Source: Perkinsus olseni
Taxonomy: Eukaryota > Perkinsozoa > Perkinsida
Direction of reading: 5' to 3'
Assembly: GCA_013115125.1 (NCBI GenBank)
Contig: JABANN010000071.1
Location: 16,933 to 80,932 of the forward strand
DNA: 64,000 nt
Shown: in pieces, positions 22,976 through 32,690 of the stretch
Layout of the letters: each line of letters opens with the position of its first letter
Position numbering within the stretch: position 1 is the first letter of the stretch
Notes under the pieces: model-generated
The model's input: the letters and a program-made list of their open reading frames with translations, nothing else
The model's database searches: none
What the model was told of the DNA's origin: nothing
Made by a program: the position numbers and the translations under genes

Positions 22976-24838
22976 ATGCCTTTTGAGTGTTCTGGTCCTG
23001 GTGGTTGTGGTAACGGTGTATCCTGCAATAGCCGACCAAACCAGCAGGAGCCTCTCAGTGCTAGAAGTGAGGATAGTAAACAGGAGGAGCTGGCGTCATT
23101 GGCCAGTCGAGGTGCCTTCGCTCAAATGAAGAGGGTAATGGGCATGGACAGCAGCAAGAAAGACGATACCCTCGTTCAGACGAGTATGGCGAGTCGCATG
23201 TTCGTTGAGAGCATCAAAGAGGAGGATACGGGCCTAAGGGCCGATTCAAGGCTCTCTCATCCACTAGATGCTCGGACGTAGTGAGCCGCTGTCACTCACG
23301 AAAGGCGAGCTCGACCTCAAGGTACTCTCCAGCATTGAAGGAGGTCGTCGAGCTGATCACTATCGGTAAGGATATGCCCGCACCCGTTGGCAGTTACCGG
23401 TATCTAGCTTTCAAGTACTGGGGAGACATCGACGTCTTTGAGAAGGTCATCAGCAACTCCGACAACATCATTAATGTGAACTCATCATCAGGTCTACTTA
23501 GACCGGCCCAGTGACGTCACGGCGAGGATATTCGCGGGGCAGCTCCAAAGGGTTGTCCTCAACGTCCTCAACCTCCAGGCTGCTGCTGCAACTACGCCGA
23601 CTGTGGCGCCTTCGCGTTCTACGGGCACCCTTTCACGTGGGGTGTACTTTCTCGAGCTCAAGTGTGGTCTCCATCCAAATGCATCCTTAACCTCTATCAC
23701 TGGCATTGGTAAATGGGACTATGCTGCTAGGAAACTAGTTGGCTATGATGGACCGCATGTGTATCGACAGGTGGGACAGTGCTTTGTGATATGCAAGCTT
23801 CAGCCTCGGATACTTCAGTTGTCAAGGCTCTTGGCCGAGGGGCTCCTCAGCGAACACGTTCTCCGCAAGGCGCCATGCCTAGACTCTCGTCATTCCGTCG
23901 AAGCTCAGTGGAGCACCACGTACAAGCATTGGATACTATCCATTGGGGAAGCACAGTCCCCATCCAAGTTGGCTTCGAGAGTATCATCGGGAGGGGCAGC
24001 GCAGAGGGACAGGGCCATGACCGAATATGAATTCTTTCGCCAGTGGGTCCACAGCTTCCCAAAACTCCGATGGTCCCCTAAGGAGATCATAGCCGGGCGA
24101 AAGGTGGCCATTCCTCGCTGAGATGCTGTTGAGATGCTTTTCTGCAGGTCATAAGCAATAGCAATGGCCTCAGTATGAGTTTGGAAGATGCCGTCAGATT
24201 CAGTCAAGGCGAAGTTAAGTTCGATGTAGCAGTATCCCTGCCACAAGGGAGGATAATAGAAGCATCAGTGTTGTGGCAAGTAGAGAGTGAGGAGGGCCTC
24301 CTTACGAAGCCCCTCAACCCCTACAAGGAGTCACTCAATTCTGATATCCTCAAGTATGCCGGTGGCAACAAACAAGACTTCTATAAGACGGCCAAAAGGA
24401 TGTGGTCACGAGAGGTCTACAATTACTATCAGCACCTTTACAACGACACTAAGAGGACTGAGAGCCTCAACGTACTGTCCATACTACGAAGGGCTTCAAT
24501 AACAACAACGACCACCATCATCAGCAGGTGCTTTGGACTCTGGCTAAGCTCTTCTCGTCCCCAGCGGCCGCTGTAGCAAGGTGCATCACAGATCTCAGGA
24601 CCATAGATCATGCGCTGGAGTCTAGGTAGGGCTCGATGGCCTTGGAGGAAAGCAACGAGTCCTCAGATGGCGTACGAGGGTAATACTGCTCAACCGAGAG
24701 CCTCTGATACGAGGCCTTACCTACTGCCAAAAACTCCTCTCGAAGAACATGGGTGCTATGCTCCGTAGCACTCCACAATTTGTATCCAAGATCAACGCCT
24801 CGCTGGAGGTGCGGCCGCTGCCCCATGATTTCCTGTAG
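22976..24838 (+). CDS. Nucleotidyltransferase-like protein resembling a family of large DNA viruses
   Basis: Segments in order on the plus strand: SLTKGELDLKVLSS, PVGSYRYLAFKYWGDIDVFE (a GS...DID pattern as in polymerase-beta-type nucleotidyltransferases), GVYFLELKCGLHP, EVKFDVAV, LNPYKESLNSDILKYAG, DFYKTAKRMWS, ITDLRTIDHALES and SKINASLEVRPLPHDFL before a TAG at 24836-24838. From memory the DID, E-K-CG and KRM blocks recall uncharacterised proteins of giant viruses and phycodnaviruses, so a viral origin is possible; this is a weak family call. The parts are separated by short gaps that may be introns. The start at 22976 is a guess. Biochemical role is not known. Confidence 0.45.
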
Positions 24839-24938
24839 CACTACGCCTCCTCCCCTCAGCTCGCTGTTGCCATCTTATCCACGCCAACCCATCGAGGAAT
24901 GAACCTCGTCCCCAACACAGACAGGCGGGGATCGATTT

Positions 24939-25302
24939 TTGAAGGGGCCGCTGGAGTACCTGAGGTGCCCCAACCACTCTCTCTGTAGCCTATCGGTAGT
25001 CCATCATTATCAGGCATCGGATGATCTCATCAGTGAAGTTGTGTGGGAGATGGGACAGGACGCTGCTGTCCGAGCTCTGTGCTGTATCACCCTTGTAGAC
25101 CTCGACCAAACAGTAGTACAGAGTGAGGTGCGGAGGAAGGGGAGGCCTTAGTCGAGGCCCCTAGCGGCTACTGCTATGCGAGGTACACCACTTCCTGCGA
25201 GATCACCGTCTACTCCCGACAGCACTGAGAGATGTAGAGAGTGTACTTGATAAAGCGATTGAGGCCTTCTTGGACTCGGGAAGTGATAGCAGTGACTCAT
25301 GA
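24939..25302 (+). CDS. Unassigned exons of a short acidic-tailed protein
   Basis: Two pieces join in phase across an intron from GTGCGGAGG to TGCGAG: the first ends DQTVVQSE, the second reads VHHFLRDHRLLPTALRDVES, then DSGSDSSDS and TGA at 25300-25302. The first piece contains DLISEVVWEMGQDAAVRALC. This may be a small gene or the end of an upstream one. I do not recognise it. Confidence 0.35.
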
Positions 25303-25309
25303 GTGATGG

Positions 25310-28300
25310 TGGTCATACTACGACTCATCAGGAGACACCTCGATACTTCTGGATGGGTACGATGGTGGTGGCCCGGGCGTACGAGGCCTGAGGATCGGCC
25401 GAGTGTACACCATCATCGACGTACTTTGGTCTGGCACAAGATCAGTCATCTTCAAGTGCCGCCAAGAGGACACCCCAGACAGGGTTAGTAGTGCAGGCGC
25501 CGCCCAGCCCCCTCCCACCACCTGCAGGAGGCTCTCTAATAAATCCTCATCGACGCCGATCCAGACGATACTGTCTGGCCGAGGGTCAGAGCGCGAAAAG
25601 GATATTCTCGACGCTAAGGTCCCTAGGAGCCCGCAGGCGCGTTTTAACGCCCATGCACTTCCCCCTCAGTCACTCTTATCGAGTGCCAGTCATATCAACT
25701 CGAGCCGTGCTGCAGTAGACGGTGGGCTGCTCTACGATACTTCGCGTTTGGTGGCGGTGAAGCTTTTCTATCGACCGCAAACGGACGGCGAGACCTCGAT
25801 GATAATGAATGAATGCCAAGTGCATAAGTACCTGAGTAATAGTAGAAGGGCCGTGATAACCCTCCACTGCCGCTGCCTCCAGGTGAGAAGATCATCTCTC
25901 CTGATTACGGGAAGGCGGAATCTGGGGAAAGGGCCCTAACCCCTCCCCCTCCCTTCCCCCGCTGGATCCACTGTGGCAGCACAGGCTCGGGCCTACGCTA
26001 CTCTGTGATGGACATGTTCGAGGGCCCAACACTTGAACAGGAACTAGAAGTAGTAACACCCTATGTGCTTGACAAGACAATGACGTCCGACAGGATATCA
26101 TAGAAGGCAGACGACCGCCTTACACCCTTGGGGAAGCTCAGGGCCGCATGAGTGCCCTCCTAGCTGCGGTAGGCCCTTACGGTAGTCGTAGTAGTTTTCG
26201 CAGAGTATCCAACTAGGTTGAGGTGGCCCATGATGTGGGAGTGGTTCACCGCAACATTAACCCTAGCAGCATAGTCGTTATGAAGTCTTATGGCAGCAGC
26301 GTGGATGTTGAGGAGGGTGTGGAGGGTGTGGAGGAGGTCTATCACAATCATAGGCCCATTGCCTTGATGGATTGGGCTGCTGCTACTATCCAGACAACAC
26401 GCTTCAGCTCGGGGCAAGGTGAGATATTGGAGAAGGACTCGCCTCACTGTGGCGTCAGAGATGAGATCATCATCATCATCACCCAAGGAAGATGGAGGCC
26501 CTAGAGATCTGCCAGAGGCGTACACGCATGAGAAGCAGGGCGAAAGAATGGGCCCAGTACCAGACTGGTCATCTCTATCAAAGGTTGTGGGTTGGGCGGC
26601 ACCCGAACAGGTGGGCTGCTGCTACTGCTACTACACTCATCACCATCTGTGATAGATCCAAAGATGGGCTCAGCAGTCTAGCTTCGGGACAGCAGTGGGC
26701 CCCTCCTCGACCCATATCCCTCTGTCCGAGGCTGCCGTCGATCCATCTGTCGTTCTCAATAATAGCAAGCCTCTCACACAGCACCGTCACAGACTCGCAG
26801 CCACTGAAATGGTAAAGATGTTCTTAGTGGTCATTATCGCCGGTGTACTCCCGTCAGGCCATGGATGTCTACTCTTGCGCAGTGGTCCTCTCCCAATGCT
26901 ACAGTGCCGTGCGTCATACTCAGCAATGCTATTACCCTACTACTACTGACTTCACTCACGGCAACCCTAATAGCATCAAAGCTAGACCGTCGGAGCTGGT
27001 CCATTGTGCGGCCCCGGTGACTTTGGAAGACCAAGGGCTCCTGAGGGTTAAGCACCTTGTGGACGCGCATGTGCAGTCCCTGGACGAGGCGCAGGACCAG
27101 CTCGCCCGAGGGGTTTATGGTAGCAGGTGCTTGAGCGAATCATCACCATCGTCGGTTGTATCAGGTCTTGAGGTCGTCACCTCGCCAATGCGGGCAGGAG
27201 GGGACATCTATCGTCGTCTGATCGTGGCTATTGACAAGTACCGTGATACACCTGCATCCGATCTACAGTCACAGAAGAGGGACATCTGCTCCGGGTATGG
27301 TCACAGCTGGGGTTGGTTCTCCTGTGTACTACTCCCTTTAGGTATCCGCAAGTCACCAGCGTGCTGAGGCAGTCTCTTAGGCCGCGGTCCTCTGACCGTC
27401 CCGCCGCCTCCTGTGGTGGCCTGAGGCGTCTGCTGTCGATAGCCTTCGATCGGGATGTCCTTCGCATTGTCGACACATCGGCACGTTTCAATCGTCGTGT
27501 GATCAAGGATGGTCCACCCGTGGTGACACCCGTACCACACCATGCCATATTCGTCATTGTCACCAGTAGGTCCTCCCTTGGAGTATCATAGCCGACGAGC
27601 TTGGCGTGGGGCCTCTCACCGAGAGCCACATACGACGGTTATTGAGGGAATGCTCACCCCAGAAGAAGCTCATCCTATTCGGACAGGCGGCCTGGGCTGG
27701 CTGCAGCAGGCTGTGCCGTATCTTCATGGAGGCTGGGGTTAACCCCTTCGAGAATCCAGCTGATGAGTGCACGCCTGACATGCCTACAGACGTGGCCCCT
27801 GATACGAGTAGTCGGGCAACAGCATGTTTGGGACGAGGTCGGGGCTGTTGCCTTTCTATCAGGTAAGACCATCTGCACAGGCTCCCTCACTCCGGTGCAG
27901 CTGGCCATAATGGCCGGGAGATTGAACTGCGTCCAGCTGATGGCCTCCCATGCTAGACGACTCGGCCGTATACATGTACCCCACCTTAGAAGGGACTTCA
28001 TGCCCAAGTAGTATGCAGCTCGTCAGGCTTAGCTCCCTCAAGCAGTAGTCTGTTGTCTTTCCAGGAGCTCCTTACCGATGCTCTCAACCATGCCCACAGT
28101 AGTTACTGAGGACTTTGCGAAGCGAGGTGATGATATCAAGTGGGATAGCATATCAATTTACTCGATTCAGCACCGCCTCTCACGCCACCATCACGTACGT
28201 GTCCAGCAACGGAGAGGTCTTCCACGCCTCCTGTTACGAGTCTGCATAGAGGGCCTCCTAAATGCATTGACATGATACTCCCACACAACAAGGGTGGCAC

Positions 28301-28909
28301 TGCTCTACATTGGGCTACCACTCAGTGTCCCAGCCACCTCATCAAGGCTTGCTGTGCCATCCTGTACAGCACAGGTGAGTTTAGTCCTCTCGTGATGGTC
28401 TTTCATTCTTCCCTCTAGGTCATGCGTCAGCCAACATCACCAACTACGAGGGTCTAACGCCATTGGACACAGCTGGGTGTATAGCCGATAAACGTTGCCG
28501 AGAAGTTGTCTGGAGTTTCTTCCTTGAAATCGGTTGCCGTACTGGGCACGGTTCAGGATTCATGTGGCTTAGTCTACAAGATCGGATAGACATGACTATC
28601 CTTGCCCTCTTATTAGCTTCCATAGCCTTCGTTTCCGTCGGCCTCATCACCAACCATTCTCACGTCCCTCCTGATGAGGCTGTTAAGTGGATGTTTGGAT
28701 GTGCTTTAACCGTACTCTTTCTAGTCCCTCTAATGTGTATGATCCATCGTCTCAGTCGCGCTGGGGCTGTCGGTCTCTGGTGGTTTAGGCTTACTCATAA
28801 GCTCACTCGAGGCCCCACTGCTGCTGAGGATGGTAGAGAGGAAGGCTCTTATCGGGAAGGGGATGATTGCAGCGGTCCGGCCAAGCGTTGTGCCCATGGT
28901 GTTTTGTGA
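25310..28909 (+). CDS. Kinase-like (pseudokinase) plus ankyrin plus two-pass membrane protein
   Basis: Kinase signatures appear in order. IGRVYTIIDVLWSGTRSVIF resembles the Gly-loop strand. LVAVKLFYR holds the VAVK lysine, with a Ser/Arg-rich insert between the two. RYSVMDMFEGPTLEQEL is the hinge, VVHRNINPSSIVV the catalytic loop, IALMDWAAA is in the DFG place, VVGWAAPEQ is the APE motif and MDVYSCAVVLS is helix F. The catalytic Asp of HRD is Asn and DFG is DWA. Further on are ankyrin-like units (AAWAGCSRLCRIFMEAGVNP, LTPVQLAIMAGRLNCVQLM, NITNYEGLTPLDTAGCIAD), then two membrane helices (ILALLLASIAFVSVGLI, FGCALTVLFLVPLMCMI) and a charged cytosolic tail to 28909. Many short introns; the start and the join between kinase and ankyrin parts are inferred. 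Confidence 0.55.
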
Positions 28910-29987
28910 TTCGCTCGGTAGCTTGCCATCTCTAGTGTTGCATGAAGTTGCCGTGTGTGCTGTATGTTTCTCTGTACTCTATTGTCGTGTTCCGAGTATC
29001 GCGACACCCCGCGTAATACATTTGGATAAGATACATTCCCTGTTTGCTGAATAGCTACTTTTGTTTGAGCTCCGATTCGATTTTCCGAATGGTACATGCT
29101 GCGCTCTATAGCTCAACCACGGCTCAACTTTCAGAGGCACGAAAGACGGCCCTGCGCCTGTGTGTTATACGAGAAGCTTCTCGGGTGAGCATTTCATCCT
29201 ATCATTGCCCAGTCATTGCGCTGAGGTCGGAATCGCCGACTACGGGCAGTTTCTCGATTGGCAGTTTAAAGCGGCCCCTTCGTTTCTGCGGTTGCGCTCA
29301 TTTTGACTGTCGTATCCTTGAAGTATGACTCAGGTTCTCAGTGACCGTAACCCAGGTCGAAAAGCCATCACTGCAAACCACTGGCTTGATTACTTCTAGA
29401 ATGCTGTACCCGGCCGCGATGGCGGCATTCGCAGCGAAGCCCCGGTCTTCCTCGGCCAGAAAATCATCCCAGGTGACCTCTGAGATCTTCCTGCCGTTGT
29501 CTTGTGCACTGTCTGAGGTTTACCAGCTGAGTACTGTCTTAACTGTCGGTGTCTTCTGCTACGCCGATTCCACAAGCACCGTCACTCTTGAGACCTTCTG
29601 TTTTCGCAATAATCACATAGCCGCTTTGTGTTCACGTGTCGTATACTTATCCAATGAAAACTAACTAGCTCACTGCCCAACGCCAGTCGCGTGATAACGC
29701 AAGACGCTCGTTCGAAAAACACCTTGTCTCCGTAAAAGAGAGCGAACGATAGCGGGTGCTTCACAGGAAGTCGTCTCGTGGGATTTATCTTCAAGCGAAT
29801 CGCGCGCTGCGGACCGTTGGCCCGGCTCAGAATTTGTCACTTCACGCCAGGGTTAATATCCCTGAGCGGGATCCAGAAAATCAAGAAAAATGATACGGAA
29901 CTGCTGGCGCTTAATAAAAACGAGAGTATTGGGTTAACATTATTTAACGAGCTCTGGTATCGAGAACCAGATGGCGAACAGAGACAC
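28910..29987. other. Intergenic, nothing recognised
   Basis: About 1.1 kb between two genes that converge on it. Frames of 70-115 codons on both strands show no domain. It is less palindromic than 3.4-5.3 kb. Confidence 0.45.
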
Positions 29988-32690
29988 TTATGTAGTTCCC
30001 GCTCGGTGGAACCCTTTACTGTAAGCCGGACAGTAGCCCAGACCTGGGAACTGTGGATTCACCCTCAGATGAGTCCAGTTTTTGATGCTGACGATCTCCT
30101 GGTGGATAGCCGCTCTCTCATCTAGATTGCGGGCCCACATATTCAAGTGCTTGTGTGGGGGTATAATGTAGAATTGACGAGGCAGAGCATCTGGTCCAAG
30201 GTGAGATATCGGTGTATCCATATTCCAGGTGTACCGAGCTCTCGCACTATTAGGAAACGGTATTGGCTTATTAACCCAAGTTTTCGCATGCTCTTTAGAC
30301 CAGCTGGACTTCCCAAATGTGGCCCAGTAGCCAAGATGGCTTGCGATATTTAGTAAGGGGGAAATGTCATCGTACTCGAGAACGTTTCCACCACCAAAAG
30401 CTGCAACGTCCATCGGCTGATCTGCTAACCCGCCGAAAGTGAAAGCAGTAGCTGCACCAGTGAGCTGCAAAGTCTGCGTGAATGAAGAACAGGCGGAACC
30501 GCAGTTACCGTCCGTCACGAAGCCGACCTCAGTCCAATACTTCGCATCATAGCTCGCCTTAGCATAGCTTGGTACGGCATCTTCCAGAAGTTCATAGCAA
30601 AAACCGTATACACTCGTAGTAGAGTAGTTCGAAGGCTTGCCCCACTGGCGAGTTTGATAGTCGGTGAACTGACTCAGCGGAGGGTCGAAGGGCCCACGGG
30701 TCATAGGATTTATCGCGTCGCTGTTGTCGAAGAGATACCAACCATACTGGGGAGCCAATTGAGAGCCAACAGATGTTAACCTATCCAGAAAAAGTCTTTC
30801 CTTGAGAAAGATGTTGAAGAGCCTAGCTCGTTGGGCAGCCGTCTTCTGTGACCGTATAGCTTCCTCAAAACCCTTTAGACGGAGCACCTCGTAGTTCTCA
30901 ATACGCGCCTGTTGTGGGGTCTCTGAGTCAGAGAGCAACTGATCGGCGTAGTTGATGAGGAGGTAGAGCTGTTGGAACCTCTCGTGTATGAAGCCAGGGT
31001 CTCCAACCAGGTCGGTATTCTCTTCGAAGTACTTATCGATAGTTTCATCATAGTTAACCCCAAAAGAGTACACCCAGGACAGCCAGTTTTCAGTCATATG
31101 TCGAACAATAGGGACACAGATAGCATCAGGGTCTGGTACTACGTACCACTGTAAAGCGAAAGTTGCAACAAGGTAACCGCCACCATTGCTAGACACGTCG
31201 AACAATAAGCGAGTCACGTTGTTCTGGCGGGCGAAATCCTGAACCTCCGAGAAGTTCTCGTAAACGACAGCCGGCAAAAAGAACCCACTATCCCCGGGAA
31301 CAAAGTCGGGAACGCTGACGATAACAGTGTCGTCTAGCAGAGAATACTGATAGCCGGTTCCTTCCAACCACTTTCCTCTCACAGGAGATGGCAAAGGATC
31401 ATGAGAAGCGAAAATGGCATCGTTCAGTCGGTTGCCAGACTCCGGGGCTAGAATATCATCCGGCAGTTTCCCATCAAAATCACTGGATGGGAAGGAGTCA
31501 GCGACCAAACCCCAAAGAGTGCTGCTTTCCTTCTTGTAGAACTCCGTCTCGAACTTGACAGTCCTCTGAAATGAAGGGTTAGTATTAGTCAGCACACTGT
31601 AGAATCGCGCTGTGACGGTATCCCTTCCCACAAATTTGCTGTAGTCGCTCACCCTGCCCAACCAGTGAATCGTCTCTGTGGACCCGTCTTCAAAAGTGAC
31701 ATTGAGAGGTCCTGCCGGTGGTGGGGAAACGATCAGGGCTCTATCTACGAAGGACCTCACGAAGAAACGATTGTTAAGCCTTTGAAGGGGTCCTTGATAG
31801 AAGCCCGTATATGGCCCACCCTCAGATACCATATCGAGCATCCACTGGAGGACAGGCTTGCCGTCTACTCCTACGATAACATCACCTTCCTTGTGCTCAG
31901 TCACCGGTTTGCCGTAGATACCAGGATAGTACGACTCGTTCAAACCTGGGAATCCGAGGGTTATCACTTGAGCTCCATCACGCATATGCGAATTGAAGCG
32001 AATCGGCAGAGCATAGATGAAGTCCCTATAGGGGGTACCGTAGAGTGTATGGGCGTCGTTCAAGCAGTTCAGCTCGGCCTGTAGAGCAAAGTGGAAAGGG
32101 GCTGCTGGGATTCTCTTGCTGAGGAATTCTTTCTGTTCCGCCCAGGTCATAGGGTCTAAGACATCGGCGAACTCGCTGATCTTACCGTCGATGAAGCCTT
32201 TTATGTCAACATCAAGAGGGTGCAACTTGAATCCACAAATGTTGGACTCAACAGAATTGTTCAACCCGTTGGCGATGTCCACAAAAGCGTAGGTCTCCGC
32301 CAAGCCGTACTTCAGATTATGGAGGGTGAAAAGAGCATCGAAATTGGTGATGGTCAGACTGTCGAGGCATCTGGTAACATCTTCGGCCCTTTTTGTGTCA
32401 TCAGCCAGGGGCTGCAAGATCGTTTGGCCCCTCGCTGGGTGAAGTGGGGCGCACTCGTCAACGGTAGGGACAGGTGGGGTAGGTATGTTGCTCGTATTAG
32501 CAGGGCCGCAGGGAATGGGAGGGTCACTTCCGTGGCACACCGAGCCAGATCCCAGCTTGTAGAACATGCAGTAGGAGTCTCGGTGCATCGCCTCACGACA
32601 GGCTTGATGCCACTGTTCAGCGTCAGGGGCTTGGGCTTCGACATTCGACCTCAGAATCCACCATAAAGTAGCGGCATAGAGATGCATCAT
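29988..32690 (-). CDS. Secreted S41-family serine peptidase-like protein, single exon
   Basis: About 900 codons without an intron. The first ATG of the frame is at 32690 and starts a signal peptide (MMHLYAATLWWILRSNVEAQ). The N-terminal third has several cysteines. A PDZ-like linker (EGDVIVGVDGKPVLQWML) follows, then the S41/CPAF-like catalytic half: LLFDVSSNGGGYLVATFAL and, about 230 residues later, GFVTDGNCGSACSSFTQTL, where the CGSAC serine is in the nucleophile position of this family. GGLADQPMDVAAFGGG follows, as in fungal and oomycete relatives. Expected role: extracellular or lumenal processing protease. The intact length and motifs suggest activity. Its lack of introns sets it apart from nearly all neighbours. 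Confidence 0.85.
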   Translation of the reverse strand: MMHLYAATLWWILRSNVEAQAPDAEQWHQACREAMHRDSYCMFYKLGSGSVCHGSDPPIPCGPANTSNIPTPPVPTVDECAPLHPARGQTILQPLADDTKRAEDVTRCLDSLTITNFDALFTLHNLKYGLAETYAFVDIANGLNNSVESNICGFKLHPLDVDIKGFIDGKISEFADVLDPMTWAEQKEFLSKRIPAAPFHFALQAELNCLNDAHTLYGTPYRDFIYALPIRFNSHMRDGAQVITLGFPGLNESYYPGIYGKPVTEHKEGDVIVGVDGKPVLQWMLDMVSEGGPYTGFYQGPLQRLNNRFFVRSFVDRALIVSPPPAGPLNVTFEDGSTETIHWLGRVSDYSKFVGRDTVTARFYSVLTNTNPSFQRTVKFETEFYKKESSTLWGLVADSFPSSDFDGKLPDDILAPESGNRLNDAIFASHDPLPSPVRGKWLEGTGYQYSLLDDTVIVSVPDFVPGDSGFFLPAVVYENFSEVQDFARQNNVTRLLFDVSSNGGGYLVATFALQWYVVPDPDAICVPIVRHMTENWLSWVYSFGVNYDETIDKYFEENTDLVGDPGFIHERFQQLYLLINYADQLLSDSETPQQARIENYEVLRLKGFEEAIRSQKTAAQRARLFNIFLKERLFLDRLTSVGSQLAPQYGWYLFDNSDAINPMTRGPFDPPLSQFTDYQTRQWGKPSNYSTTSVYGFCYELLEDAVPSYAKASYDAKYWTEVGFVTDGNCGSACSSFTQTLQLTGAATAFTFGGLADQPMDVAAFGGGNVLEYDDISPLLNIASHLGYWATFGKSSWSKEHAKTWVNKPIPFPNSARARYTWNMDTPISHLGPDALPRQFYIIPPHKHLNMWARNLDERAAIHQEIVSIKNWTHLRVNPQFPGLGYCPAYSKGFHRAGTT

